DNA of 26,060 bases from an uncultured Chlorobiaceae bacterium (GCA_903874585.1 CAIQSY010000165.1:1-26060), one strand, 5' to 3'. Shown: positions 8,212 to 16,107, counted from the stretch's first letter. Notes: generated by a model not told the origin, from the letters alone. Made by a program: numbers and translations.

Positions 8212-8482
8212 TTACGAATGAATAAGCCGATGGAGAAGAATATCTTCAACATTACGATGACTGTCAAGTGCCGCCATTATATAAACATTGCTGTCGGCTG
8301 TCTGGTACAACAACCTCCATGGAGAGATAATCAGCTCCCGATAGATAAAAATACCTCTGGAATGAAGTTCGGGAATAAACCCTGCCTCGATCAGGTGAGA
8401 TAGTCAATGCTACTGCCTTATCTTTAATTTTTTCCAGAACATGTAAGGCATTAAGCGGATTATCGCTTGCAATAAAGTCATA
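8212..8482 (-). pseudogene. ParE/RelE-family toxin remnant, 5' truncated and frameshifted
   Basis: Translating the minus strand gives two in-register pieces of a RelE/ParE-type toxin. The first piece reads YDFIASDNPLNALHVLEKIK and on to SPDRGRV, the usual second half of helix 1, helix 2 and the 'GR' turn. The second piece, one frame over, reads IPELHSRGIFIYRELI, then SPWRLLYQTADSNVYIMAAL and ends DILLHRLIHS, matching the beta-sheet and C-terminus of the family. The break is in a gggttt run near 8370; removing one T joins the two frames. The first 15 or so residues expected for the family, including the start, are missing directly after the antitoxin stop. With both defects the gene cannot make an intact toxin. 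The family call comes from pattern recognition. Confidence 0.75.
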
Positions 8483-8486
8483 ACGC

Positions 8487-8735
8487 CTATTCTTTTAACA
8501 AGCGTTCAAGATCACGAAATACCTCCTCTTGCGGACGAGTGTTTTCTTTACGAATATCCTCTTCACCTTGGGCACGCAATTTCAGCAATCCAAGCGCATT
8601 GCGCATCTCTTCATAACTTTTCTGGTCTTGAAGTACAGCTCTCGGTTAACCATTCTGGGTAATAATAACTAAACGATGCGTATCGTTGATTATGGCTGAA
8701 GCTAAATGGCGGCTCAACAACATCAAGCAGTACAG
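8487..8735 (-). pseudogene. Phd/YefM-family antitoxin remnant with an in-frame stop
   Basis: The minus strand encodes SRHLASAIINDTHRLVIITQ then NG, a stop (TAA at 8646-8648), and in the same frame PRAVLQDQKSYEEMRNALGL and on to FRDLERLLKE with a TAG at 8487-8489. This is the classic Phd/YefM layout, in which 'ITQNGxxxAVL' is the central strand and a 'SYEE' helix follows; a glutamate codon at the stop position would restore the frame. The N-terminus is unclear: the frame remains open upstream, but family-like sequence only begins near 8712. It directly precedes the toxin remnant, the normal antitoxin-toxin order. Both partners are broken, which is consistent with loss of selection. Confidence 0.75.
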
Positions 8736-8817
8736 GAACCATAACTCCCAGCTTAAACCTTTCCAAATCCTTACGGGAATAACTGACAAAAATATCGGGC
8801 ATGAATTTTGTTTAACG
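8736..8817 (-). other. Short open frame starting like a TIR domain
   Basis: A minus-strand ATG at 8800-8802 opens MPDIFVSYSRKDLERFK, which closely resembles the first strand of many bacterial TIR domains (D-I-F-V-S-Y-S-x-x-D). After about 17 residues the similarity stops and the frame runs into the antitoxin remnant in a different reading frame, ending at 8611. No downstream TIR features are seen. It may be a fragment left by rearrangement or a chance match, or the damaged N-terminus of the antitoxin. Only the similarity of a short stretch supports it. Confidence 0.3.
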
Positions 8818-10521
8818 TTATTTTTCCCGCTGTACTGACGGCATGAAATTTTGCTGGCGTCCCACTTTCGGCAACCCAAGCAGTTCGCGTGCATGGTCGA
8901 GCGCATCGTCGATATTGCCAAAAATGTGTTCTTCGCCAATCTCATCGTATAAATCATATTGCTGGAGCGCAAAAAGCGGCTGGGCATGAACGCCCGAAAG
9001 AATCAGGCGAGTGCCTGTTTTGTTGCAATCTTTCAGGAGCTCTCGCATCATATTCAAGCCGGTTGCATCGATGGAGAGCACGCTGCGCATTCTGATAATC
9101 CGTATTTTTGGTGCCTTTTCCACAATGTGCATCGCTTCGCGGAACTTGCTGGCGGCGCCAAAGAAAAACGGTCCATTGATTTCAAACACCTCGACGCCAT
9201 CCGGCACTTTCCGCGTAACAATGGTGTTGGGATCCTCCTCCTCCTCTCTATCGGTCAGCTCTTTGGTGATAACGCCTACATTGGAGAGCTCTGCCATGCG
9301 TTGCATAAAGAGCACAACGGCAAGCAACATGCCAATTTCAATGGCGATGGTGAGGTCAAACACCACCGTTAAGCCAAAGGTCGTCAGCAGTACAATAACA
9401 TCGCTTCGCGGACTTTTCAGCAGTTGGCGAAAGACCTTGATTTCACTCATATTCCAGGCAACCACAATCAGAATTGCTGCCAGCGCAGGCATTGGAATGA
9501 GCTTTGCCCATCTCCCGAACAGCAACATAATCAACAGCAGCGTTAAGGCGTGAACCATGCCGGCAATTGGCGTTCGCCCACCATTTTTAACATTCGTGGC
9601 GGTTCGTGCAATGGCGCCCGTTACTGGAATGCCGCCAAAAAGCGGGGTGATAATGTTTGCCGCGCCCTGAGCAATCAGTTCCATATTCGACTTATGGCGG
9701 CTGCCAATCATACCATCTGCCACAACTGCTGAAAGCAGTGCTTCAATGGCGCCAAGCAGCGCAATGGTTATTGCCGGCATCAACAGTTTCTGGAAGGTAG
9801 CAAAGTCAACGCTCGGCAGCGAGGGAAAGGGGATGGCAGATGGAATTTCTCCAAAACGGGAGGCAATGGTGTCAACATCAAGCGCAAAAGAGTGTACCAG
9901 CAGCGTGGTGACGATAATAGCCACAAGAGATCCCGGAACTTTGCGCGATACTTTTGGCCAGAGGAGAATAATCAGCAGCGCCAGTGTTCCCACCATCAAG
10001 CTGGGGATATTGAGCGTTGAAAGATGAGTGCCATAGGCGCTCCATTTGCCAAGAAAATCAGCCGGAACAGTAGCAATGTCAAGACCAAGAAAATCCTTGA
10101 TTTGACTGGAAAAAATAATCACCGCAATACCGCTGGTGAAGCCGACAATGACCGGATAGGGGATAAATTTGATGAGGGAGCCAAATTGCGCAAACCCCAT
10201 GATCATCAGGATAATGCCCGACATGATAGTTGCTATCACCAATCCATTAATGCCAAACTGTTGCACAATACCGTACAGAATAACAATAAATGCGCCAGTC
10301 GGACCGCCAATCTGGACACGGCTACCCCCAAGAAAAGAGACAAGAAATCCTCCGATAACGGCAGTAATAAGCCCTTTTTCAGGCGAAACACCAGAGGCGA
10401 TAGCAAAAGCAATTGCCAATGGCAGAGCAACAATTCCGACCATGATGCCGGCAATAACATCCTTGATGATCCGATCTGGAGTCAGTTCTGGTAAAATGGA
10501 GAACAGTTTTGGTTTGAACAT
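8818..10521 (-). CDS. SulP-family anion permease with STAS domain
   Basis: This is an inner-membrane SulP (SLC26-type) anion transporter; members carry sulfate, bicarbonate or other anions with H+ or Na+. The 567-residue form starts FKPKLFSILPELTPDRIIKD, followed by the conserved first helices (IVALPLAIAFAIASG, then GSRVQIGGPTGAF at about 75-90) and many further hydrophobic segments to about residue 400. The C-terminal part, from about GVEVFEINGPFFFGAA onward, is a STAS domain, including SVLSIDATGLNMM, as usual for the family. A GTG ten codons upstream (10549-10551) would add an N-terminal extension; I prefer the ATG at 10519-10521 because the family pattern begins there. A good promoter lies upstream at 10577-10605. 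The exact anion cannot be read from sequence. Confidence 0.93.
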   Translation of the reverse strand: MFKPKLFSILPELTPDRIIKDVIAGIMVGIVALPLAIAFAIASGVSPEKGLITAVIGGFLVSFLGGSRVQIGGPTGAFIVILYGIVQQFGINGLVIATIMSGIILMIMGFAQFGSLIKFIPYPVIVGFTSGIAVIIFSSQIKDFLGLDIATVPADFLGKWSAYGTHLSTLNIPSLMVGTLALLIILLWPKVSRKVPGSLVAIIVTTLLVHSFALDVDTIASRFGEIPSAIPFPSLPSVDFATFQKLLMPAITIALLGAIEALLSAVVADGMIGSRHKSNMELIAQGAANIITPLFGGIPVTGAIARTATNVKNGGRTPIAGMVHALTLLLIMLLFGRWAKLIPMPALAAILIVVAWNMSEIKVFRQLLKSPRSDVIVLLTTFGLTVVFDLTIAIEIGMLLAVVLFMQRMAELSNVGVITKELTDREEEEDPNTIVTRKVPDGVEVFEINGPFFFGAASKFREAMHIVEKAPKIRIIRMRSVLSIDATGLNMMRELLKDCNKTGTRLILSGVHAQPLFALQQYDLYDEIGEEHIFGNIDDALDHARELLGLPKVGRQQNFMPSVQREK

Positions 10522-10576
10522 AATGGACCGCAAAAAATGAAAATGAAACACAAAGCCCCGACTGGGATTGGTTTTC

Positions 10577-10605
10577 TATATAATCTTTTTGCATTATTTT
10601 GTCAA
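10577..10605 (-). promoter_or_regulatory. Sigma70-type promoter for the SulP gene
   Basis: On the minus strand TTGACA (10605-10600) is followed after exactly 17 bases by TATATA (10582-10577). Both boxes and the spacing fit a housekeeping promoter, and transcription would begin about 10570, ahead of both candidate start codons. It is an unusually good match for this window. Confidence 0.65.
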
Positions 10606-10766
10606 TCTGCAACCGATTGTTGACAGTATATGTTGATTTTTGGTCGCATAGATGCTGCTGCTTTTGAGATATGTTTGATTTTATTCTGCTTACATATTTT
10701 TTAAGGCAGCAAGTGATATCTTGTATTATAACATCATCAAGCAAGTAAAAAGGAGAGAGAAGATTT

Positions 10767-11264
10767 ATGCCTACAACAACAGAGAATCTTAAAAGTGCAT
10801 TTGCTGGTGAAAGCCAGGCGTTCCAGAAATATGCAGCATTTGCTAAAGAGGCAGATAAAGCTGGTTTTGCCAATGTTGCGAAATTGTTTCGTACAACAGC
10901 GCAGGCTGAGCTTATTCATGCCGAAGGGCATTTGGCTGCAATGAGCGGTATTGGCTCAACCGTTGAGAACCTTCAGGCGGCTATTGATGGCGAAACCTTC
11001 GAGCATAACGAAATGTATCCGCCAATGCTTGAGCAGGCTGAAACGGAAGAGCATCCTGCAAAACGTATGTTTGCTTATGCGGTAAAGGCTGAGCAGGTTC
11101 ATGCTGAACTCTATCGGCAGGCGCTTGAAGCGGTACGTAACGGCAAGGATATTGAGGCAACGGAAGTGTGGCTTTGCCCAGTGTGTGGTCATGTTGAACT
11201 GGTAACGCCTCCAGCCAACTGCCCGATTTGCGGAGTGAAAGCTTCAGTATTCGTGCAACTATAA
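10767..11264 (+). CDS. rbr: Rubrerythrin
   Basis: Rubrerythrin is a cytoplasmic peroxide-reducing di-iron protein that protects anaerobes from oxidative stress, taking electrons through its own rubredoxin-like iron centre. The 165 residues show the two-part structure: a four-helix ferritin-like domain (about 1-130) with iron-ligand patterns E-S-Q-A-F near 15, AELIHAEGH near 48-56, ETFEHNEMYP near 78 and KAEQVHAELY near 108, then a C-terminal rubredoxin-like knot with CPVCGH and CPICG pairs of cysteines. A strong ribosome binding site (AAAGGAGAG) precedes the ATG. The gene is divergent from the SulP permease. Strict anaerobes such as green sulfur bacteria commonly carry it. No clear terminator follows; an imperfect TGATGA/TCATCA inverted repeat lies at about 11292-11325. 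Confidence 0.96.
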   Translation: MPTTTENLKSAFAGESQAFQKYAAFAKEADKAGFANVAKLFRTTAQAELIHAEGHLAAMSGIGSTVENLQAAIDGETFEHNEMYPPMLEQAETEEHPAKRMFAYAVKAEQVHAELYRQALEAVRNGKDIEATEVWLCPVCGHVELVTPPANCPICGVKASVFVQL

Positions 11265-11395
11265 ACGATTCATCTTGTTAGCCGTATCAACATGATGAGG
11301 TGACAATCAGCCTTCATGCGTCATCAGCCAGCCTTTTTCGGGTATGTGTTGATGGCGCTTTTATTTTTCTGAGGTTGTTGCTGCGAAGTGCGTTT

Positions 11396-11683
11396 TTACT
11401 CCGCAATCTGCTTTTTGGTGATGAGGAGTAATGCCGCCGCGAAGAGATTTATCCCTATCCAGAGCTCTTTCTGCAGCACGACCTCACTGATTGGATTAAA
11501 GAGTATCACGAACAGTGAGTAAACGAGCGGAAGCAGCAGCTTTTTTTGCATGAAGTTTTTGTATGCTCCCCATCCAAATGTGCCAGCAACCACAATGCGC
11601 AAAACCTCATCCATTTCTATGGGAAGCGGAAGTATCGCGATGACGAGCAGTGCTATTGTGATGTAAATTATTTGGGTCGGCAT
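11396..11683 (-). CDS. Small predicted four-helix membrane protein
   Basis: This 95-residue protein is almost entirely hydrophobic, with about four short membrane segments: IIYITIALLVIAILPLP, then LRIVVAGTFGWGAY, LLLPLVYSLFVILFNPI and LWIGINLFAAALLLI, ending in the charged tail TKKQIAE. The 'FGWGAYKNF' and 'FNPISEV' stretches resemble those of small integral membrane proteins of unknown function (the DUF6804 type, from memory, not checked). No catalytic motif is visible. The coding frame is clean and follows a terminator belonging to the upstream RRM gene on the same strand, so it probably has its own promoter or depends on read-through. Confidence 0.7.
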   Translation of the reverse strand: MPTQIIYITIALLVIAILPLPIEMDEVLRIVVAGTFGWGAYKNFMQKKLLLPLVYSLFVILFNPISEVVLQKELWIGINLFAAALLLITKKQIAE

Positions 11684-11697
11684 AAGCTGGTTGTCGT

Positions 11698-11733
11698 AAA
11701 AAAGCCAGACCGAATTTGCACTCTGTCTGGCTT
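11698..11733 (-). terminator. Rho-independent terminator of the RRM gene
   Basis: AAGCCAGAC (11702-11710) pairs with GTCTGGCTT (11725-11733) over nine base pairs around a 14-base loop. Read on the minus strand the stem is followed directly by a run of six T residues (complement of 11698-11703), so it terminates the RRM gene, whose stop is at 11759, 26 bases before the hairpin. Confidence 0.85.
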
Positions 11734-11758
11734 AAAAAGGAAGATAACGGAAAGGAAA

Positions 11759-12031
11759 TTAATAGCGATCTCTTCTCGCTGGTCTCTCTTCACGTGGTTT
11801 TGCCTCGTTCACTTTTATAGTGCGACCGTTCAAATCTTTGTCATTCAATGATTCGATGGCTTGACGAGCTTCATTGTCATTTGGCATGTCAACAAATCCA
11901 AAGCCTTTTGAGCGACCTGAAAATTTGTCGTTGATAATGCTTGCGCTATCAACCTGTCCGAAGTCGGAAAAAGCGTCACGAAGCTCATCTTCAGTAACAG
12001 AGTAAGCCAAATTGCCGATGTAAATGTTCAT
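11759..12031 (-). CDS. RRM-type RNA-binding protein
   Basis: This is a single RNA recognition motif protein of 90 residues, the compact type known in cyanobacteria and other bacteria as cold- or stress-responsive RNA-binding proteins. RNP2 is IYIGNL at 3-8 and RNP1 is KGFGFVDM at 42-49, with the aromatic residues (Y4, F44, F46) that stack on RNA bases. The first RNP1 position, commonly an R or K, is K42. After the domain, from about residue 77, the tail is short and rich in arginine and glutamate (PREERPARRDRY) and lacks the glycine repeats seen in plant relatives. It is followed by a good terminator and preceded by a long leader with a nested hairpin, suggesting post-transcriptional control. 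Confidence 0.94.
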   Translation of the reverse strand: MNIYIGNLAYSVTEDELRDAFSDFGQVDSASIINDKFSGRSKGFGFVDMPNDNEARQAIESLNDKDLNGRTIKVNEAKPREERPARRDRY

Positions 12032-12339
12032 TTTTAGTCTCAGTAAACATGTGTCTTGCTAGAAAGAGAAACTTCCAAGTAACCAAAACACAAATTACTT
12101 GAATAGCGATCAGTCAACCATTGACTTGATAGTTCAAGTTTAACGTAATTCGTGTTCATTTTCAAATACTTATTGCAATCGATAAATAATTCTTGAAATA
12201 GGTTTCTTCTTAATGAACAAATGTGTATAAATATTAGAGATGCAGCGCATGTTTATGTCGCTCATTGGTGATCTTATTGATAGTTATCCAACCATGTATC
12301 TGCCTGTTAAAAGTCGTTTTCTGATAAACACCTTGCCGT
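12032..12339. promoter_or_regulatory. Divergent intergenic region with a nested hairpin in the RRM leader
   Basis: This 308-base gap lies between the divergent RRM and antiporter genes. At 12087-12156 it holds a long imperfect hairpin: AACAC (12087-12091) with GTGTT (12152-12156), AATTAC (12093-12098) with GTAATT (12145-12150), ACTTGAA (12097-12103) with TTCAAGT (12133-12139), and AGTCAA (12112-12117) with TTGACT (12121-12126) around the loop CCA. If the RRM transcript starts beyond 12156, the structure would sit about 55 bases upstream of its start codon, as 5' UTR structures of cold-responsive genes do. The rest is AT-rich with no gene. Promoters for both genes must lie here but none stands out. 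Confidence 0.5.
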
Positions 12340-14094
12340 ATGCACGACCTTGATTTTCTTGGTGAGCTGGTACTCATTGGAGCACTGGCGGTCGCTATTA
12401 TTCTGATTTTTCAGCGACTGAAAATTCCGCCAGTTATTGGACTGATTTTTACAGGTATTCTGCTGGGTCCTTCAGGATTTGGTGCGGTGTATGATCAAAA
12501 AATGATTTCAACGTTAGCCGAATTGGGCGTTGTTCTGCTGCTCTTTACCATTGGTCTGGAGTTTTCACTTGATGAGCTGAACAAACTCAAAAAAATTGTG
12601 CTTGTCGGAGGTATTGTTCAGATTCTTGTGACGGGTCTCGCTATCAGTTTCCTTGCGTATTGGTTTATGCTTGCTATCGGGTATGCACTGAGCGTTTCCG
12701 GAGCCTTGTTTCTTGGCTTTGCGTTTTCCGTCAGCAGTACCGCAATTTGCCTGAAAATTTTGACAGATCGTGAGGAGTTGGCGCTTCCACATGGTCGTAT
12801 TGCAATGGGGATTCTGATTTTTCAGGATATTGCTATTGTTCCCCTTACCATTGCCATCAACTTTTTAAGTCCCGATATCTCTCCTTCGTTTGAAGTGGTC
12901 TCTAAAAAGATTGGTGTTATTGTGCTGTTCGCCGCTATTATTTTCATTGGATTGAAGCTGCTGATGCCGAGGATTGTGCACCTTATTACCTCATTGCATG
13001 CAAAAGAGGTTTTGGTTATTGGGGCGCTGGTCATCTGTTTTGGCGCGGCATATCTTACTTCACTGGCAGGTTTGTCGCTGGCACTTGGCTCATTTGTTGC
13101 CGGTATGGTGATTGCCAGCACTGATGAGAGCCACCAGATCAGCGTGATTATTGATCCTTTTCGTGAAGCATTCAGCAGCATTTTCTTCATTTCCGTCGGT
13201 TTATTACTCGATGTGAATATGGTGAATCTGCCACTTTTTATCTTTATTGCGCTGGTGGTGCTGCTCGTGAAAGGGTTGCTTGTTGCCGGAGTCTCTCTTT
13301 TTCTTGGAAACTCATTGCGGGTCAGTATGATGGCTGGTATGGCGCTTGCACAGATTGGGGAGTTCTCCTTTGTGCTTTCAGAAGAGGGGTTGCGCAACAG
13401 GGTGATTGATCATGAGGTGTTTCAGGCTATGCTTGCGATTATTGTGGTGACGATGATTGTAACGCCGGCAATGATTGCTATTGCGCCAAAGTTTGCTGAA
13501 CAGATGGCGCCAGCGCTTGGTTTTATTCCATTAGTTTCACGACAGCCCGTGATGAGTGGTCAACGTCCGGCAGAAAGTACAATTATTTGTGCTGGTGAAA
13601 TTCATGCTGCCATTATCGGCTTTGGTATTAATGGTCAAAACGTGGCGGCGGTGCTTCATGCAACGAATATCTCTTACTCGGTTCTCGAAATAGAGCGTGC
13701 GATGGTTAAAACCATGCGCCGTAAGGGCGAGCCAATTTATTATGGTGATTGCACTGAAAAAAAATCGCTCTTACGTGCTGGTATTGATCATGCACGTGCT
13801 GTGGTACTTGGTATTTCTGATCTTACGGCGACTCGAAACAGCATTGCCATGATTCGTGAGATTAATCAAAAAGCGTTCATTATTGTTCGCTCACGGAGTC
13901 TTGATGATGTGGCATCGCTTTACAAAGCTGGTGCTGATGTTGTGGTTACTGAAAAATTTGAAACGTCGATACAGATTTTCTCACTCTTGCTGAACCACTT
14001 TACCGTTGCGCCAGAGGTGATTCTTGAGCAGCAGGCAATTATCAGGCGCGAATGTGAAGAGATTTTTATGCGTGGAAACGCCAAAATGAGTTGA
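12340..14094 (+). CDS. CPA2 family cation/proton antiporter with RCK domain (Kef-type)
   Basis: This is a membrane antiporter of the monovalent cation:proton antiporter-2 family, exchanging K+ or Na+ for H+. Of 584 residues, the first 390 or so form about 12 hydrophobic helices, beginning with LIGALAVAIILIFQRLKIPP and the conserved GLIFTGILLGPSGFG; LAELGVVLLLFTIGLEFSLDE and the SLAGLSLALGSFVAGM stretch are typical of the family. The C-terminal part starts near residue 420 with AAIIGFGINGQNVAAVL, the nucleotide-binding glycine pattern of an RCK (TrkA-N) domain, including YYGDC and LLRAGIDHARAVVL. The RCK domain usually gates transport in response to NAD(H) or other ligands. The best comparison is KefB/KefC or YbaL; the ion cannot be fixed by reading. 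The ATG has no strong ribosome binding site. Confidence 0.93.
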   Translation: MHDLDFLGELVLIGALAVAIILIFQRLKIPPVIGLIFTGILLGPSGFGAVYDQKMISTLAELGVVLLLFTIGLEFSLDELNKLKKIVLVGGIVQILVTGLAISFLAYWFMLAIGYALSVSGALFLGFAFSVSSTAICLKILTDREELALPHGRIAMGILIFQDIAIVPLTIAINFLSPDISPSFEVVSKKIGVIVLFAAIIFIGLKLLMPRIVHLITSLHAKEVLVIGALVICFGAAYLTSLAGLSLALGSFVAGMVIASTDESHQISVIIDPFREAFSSIFFISVGLLLDVNMVNLPLFIFIALVVLLVKGLLVAGVSLFLGNSLRVSMMAGMALAQIGEFSFVLSEEGLRNRVIDHEVFQAMLAIIVVTMIVTPAMIAIAPKFAEQMAPALGFIPLVSRQPVMSGQRPAESTIICAGEIHAAIIGFGINGQNVAAVLHATNISYSVLEIERAMVKTMRRKGEPIYYGDCTEKKSLLRAGIDHARAVVLGISDLTATRNSIAMIREINQKAFIIVRSRSLDDVASLYKAGADVVVTEKFETSIQIFSLLLNHFTVAPEVILEQQAIIRRECEEIFMRGNAKMS

Positions 14095-14185
14095 TGGAGC
14101 TTTCCGTTTGTGCTCGATTTCTCTGTATCTTTCTCATTGTGAAAATAGCTTATTTCTACTCACTGTTTCGTTGATACCTTCTGTC

Positions 14186-15148
14186 ATGTCACATCAAATA
14201 TCCGCACCGACACAAAAGTTTATTCGTTATCAACACTCACTGCTGGATCTCCAGCATTCACAAGATCGCGGAGCTGTTAAACGGGCGAATTATGAACTCT
14301 CTTTGATGGAGCAGAGCTGTTTTGTAGAGCTGAACGGCATTGTGCACCATTATCACGATTCTGGTCCAAAAGATGCGGCTGAGACGGTGGTACTGATTCA
14401 TGGCTGGGATTGCTGGTGGATGTGGTGGCATCACATTATCCGCACTCTCAATGGCAAAGGCATTCGCACTCTTGCCTACGACATGCGCGGGCATGGATGG
14501 TCGGATAATGATCCGAAAAATCACTATCACATCGATTTTTTCGCTCATGATCTGCACGAGCTTGTTGTCAAGCTTGAGTTACAGAACTTTCATATTGCGG
14601 CGTTTTCTTTCGGACCTTTTGTGGCACTTGATTATGCTCGTTCTCATCCCGGTCTTGTTCGCTCAATGACCTTTTTCAATTTTGGTTATTTACCTAACAG
14701 TGCCTTTATTCAGGCATTTGCTACGATGTCGATTACCTTTGTGTTCAATACGCTTTTGCGCAATTTGACTTGGTGGTTGCCAGCCTATATCTTCGCACGG
14801 CTTGTTCTCGCAAAAAATACCGTTATGCTTCACGACATCCTTATAGGCTTCAAAAGTCTCGATCTTTGTGCACCAGAGGCTATTGAGCAGACAACTCGTC
14901 AGATAACCTCTTTTGCAACAACCGAATCAGTTCCTGATATGGTCAAATCAGTCGATATGCCTATTCTGTTTGTGGCAGGAGAGGGTGATGCGATCATGAC
15001 TTGTGAGAATACCAGAAAACTGCATGAGCTTACACAAACCGGCAGCTATGTTTGCGTTACTGAATGCGGTCATTTGATTACCATTGAATTGCCGGATACC
15101 GCCTCAGAGTTGATCTGGAGGCATATCCAAGCCAATAGCCGCAGTTAG
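14186..15148 (+). CDS. Alpha/beta hydrolase
   Basis: This is a cytoplasmic alpha/beta-fold hydrolase of 320 residues; the substrate cannot be told. Seen: the oxyanion-hole motif HGW at 72-74, the conserved YDMRGHGWSD at about 98-107, the nucleophile elbow AFSFG at 139-143 with Ser141 (the usual first glycine is alanine here), a candidate acid at GEGDAI and the catalytic histidine in CGHLITIE near the C-terminus. The HGWDCWWMWWHH stretch is unusually rich in tryptophan. The frame is open to a TTG at 14108, which would add a hydrophobic leader, but the ATG at 14186 is the natural start because family similarity begins downstream of it. The gene follows the antiporter by 91 bases and its stop overlaps the trpF stop by four bases on the opposite strand. 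Confidence 0.88.
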   Translation: MSHQISAPTQKFIRYQHSLLDLQHSQDRGAVKRANYELSLMEQSCFVELNGIVHHYHDSGPKDAAETVVLIHGWDCWWMWWHHIIRTLNGKGIRTLAYDMRGHGWSDNDPKNHYHIDFFAHDLHELVVKLELQNFHIAAFSFGPFVALDYARSHPGLVRSMTFFNFGYLPNSAFIQAFATMSITFVFNTLLRNLTWWLPAYIFARLVLAKNTVMLHDILIGFKSLDLCAPEAIEQTTRQITSFATTESVPDMVKSVDMPILFVAGEGDAIMTCENTRKLHELTQTGSYVCVTECGHLITIELPDTASELIWRHIQANSRS

Positions 15149-15795
15149 CCGATTGCGGTGCTGCGTACGGCGCGTATAAATGCGTCGATTTTTTTTTGAT
15201 CCTTGATGCCGGGTTCACTCTCGACACCGCTTGCGGTATCGACGCAGTATGGTTGGACGCGTTGTATTGCTTCTCCGACGTTTGTTGCGTTCAATCCCCC
15301 CGCAAGTATGGCATAGTATGATGTTCCAAGCTCGCTGAAGATTCTGGTGGCAAGTGCTGCGCCGATGCTCTCTCCCGTTCCTCCCGCCATGTCCGGCCGG
15401 TAGGCATCGAAAAGAAACGTGTTGATTCCGCTTTTCCGAGAAAAATCAGCAACCTCATCTACGGCAAAATCCTCTTCTGGTCGAAACACCTTGATGACTT
15501 TCGCTTCAGTGATTGCGTGAGCATCTTCAGGAGTGTAGAGTTCGCTGTGCAGTTGTGCTATTTGGAGTTTACAGAGACGGCAGATGGCATTGATTTCATC
15601 TGGGGATTGTTCGACGAAGATCCCTGTTGCCTGAACGAAAGGTGGCAGTTTTTCGATGATTGCTTTTGCCTGTTCCGACGCAATCATTCGAGGACTGGTG
15701 CGACTGAAATTGAAGCCAAGCGCATCCGCGCCCGCATAAGATGCTACAAGGGCATCCTGAAGACGGGTTATTCCACAGATTTTGATTTTTGTCAT
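15145..15795 (-). CDS. trpF: Phosphoribosylanthranilate isomerase
   Basis: TrpF catalyses the third step of tryptophan synthesis from anthranilate, the Amadori rearrangement of N-(5-phosphoribosyl)anthranilate to CdRP. The protein is 216 residues from the ATG at 15793-15795, beginning TKIKICGIT with the catalytic cysteine in KICG; LFDAYRPD holds the catalytic aspartate; GGTG, LAGGLNATNVGEAI and VDTASGVE are the phosphate-binding loops at the barrel end (VDTASGVE stands in place of the common VDVSSGVE). An ATG seven codons upstream (15816) is possible but adds residues outside the family pattern. The genes of the rest of the trp pathway are not here, so trpF is a stand-alone locus. Its 3' end overlaps the hydrolase gene tail to tail by four bases. 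Confidence 0.96.
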   Translation of the reverse strand: MTKIKICGITRLQDALVASYAGADALGFNFSRTSPRMIASEQAKAIIEKLPPFVQATGIFVEQSPDEINAICRLCKLQIAQLHSELYTPEDAHAITEAKVIKVFRPEEDFAVDEVADFSRKSGINTFLFDAYRPDMAGGTGESIGAALATRIFSELGTSYYAILAGGLNATNVGEAIQRVQPYCVDTASGVESEPGIKDQKKIDAFIRAVRSTAIG

Positions 15796-15935
15796 TGGCC
15801 AAAGAGACAGCTTCATTATTTATTTCAGTTTGAACCGAGTCACGATTACTCTCTTTTGCGATTTGGCACTATGCCTGTTACTTGCAGGTTTTTGTTACTC
15901 CGTTTGTGGCAATTTATAAAAATCACCAAAAATTC

Positions 15936-15956
15936 ACAAAAGGCTGTAACTTTTGT
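15936..15956. other. Small inverted repeat between trpF and tRNA-Gln
   Basis: ACAAAAG (15936-15942) and CTTTTGT (15950-15956) form a seven-base-pair inverted repeat with the spacer GCTGTAA. It sits in the 237-base gap before tRNA-Gln. It could be a repressor site or a transcript hairpin for trpF, whose start is about 140 bases away. There is no further support. Confidence 0.35.
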
Positions 15957-15985
15957 CGTAATTTCCAATCCGTCCATAATGCTTT

Positions 15986-16013
15986 TTGGATTCTCTCTTA
16001 TTGTCTGTATATT
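15986..16013 (+). promoter_or_regulatory. Candidate promoter for tRNA-Gln
   Basis: TTGGAT (15986-15991) is separated by 16 bases from TATATT (16008-16013). Transcription would begin about 16020, a few bases ahead of the tRNA 5' end at 16033. The -35 is imperfect. Confidence 0.5.
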
Positions 16014-16032
16014 CAAAGCCGTTTTTTACTAT

Positions 16033-16107
16033 TGAGGCGTCGCCAAGTGGTAAGGCATCGGCCTTTGGAGCCGACATCCGCAGGTTCGAATCCTGCCGCC
16101 TCAGCCA
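16033..16107 (+). tRNA. tRNA-Gln (anticodon TTG)
   Basis: The acceptor arm TGAGGCG (16033-16039) pairs with CGCCTCA (16097-16103). The anticodon arm is TCGGC, loop CTTTGGA with anticodon TTG, then GCCGA. The T arm is GCAGG-TTCGAAT-CCTGC. Discriminator is G and CCA is encoded (16105-16107). The gene stands alone, with its own candidate promoter and a terminator 35 bases downstream. Confidence 0.95.

Noticed and set aside
8176..8403. 75-residue + strand frame ahead of arfB
   Set aside because: It is the opposite strand of the toxin remnant, with no ribosome binding site and no family pattern.
8646..8987. 113-residue minus-strand frame overlapping the end of the SulP gene
   Set aside because: Its first part is the SulP gene in another frame; only the last part, already described as the antitoxin remnant, resembles a protein family.
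10549..10551. GTG start of the SulP permease
   Set aside because: Kept only as an alternative; the family pattern begins at the ATG at 10519-10521, though a GGGG stretch upstream of the GTG is compatible with use.
14108..14185. TTG start adding a hydrophobic leader to the alpha/beta hydrolase
   Set aside because: No ribosome binding site, no clear signal-peptide cleavage site, and the ATG at 14186 gives a normal family N-terminus.
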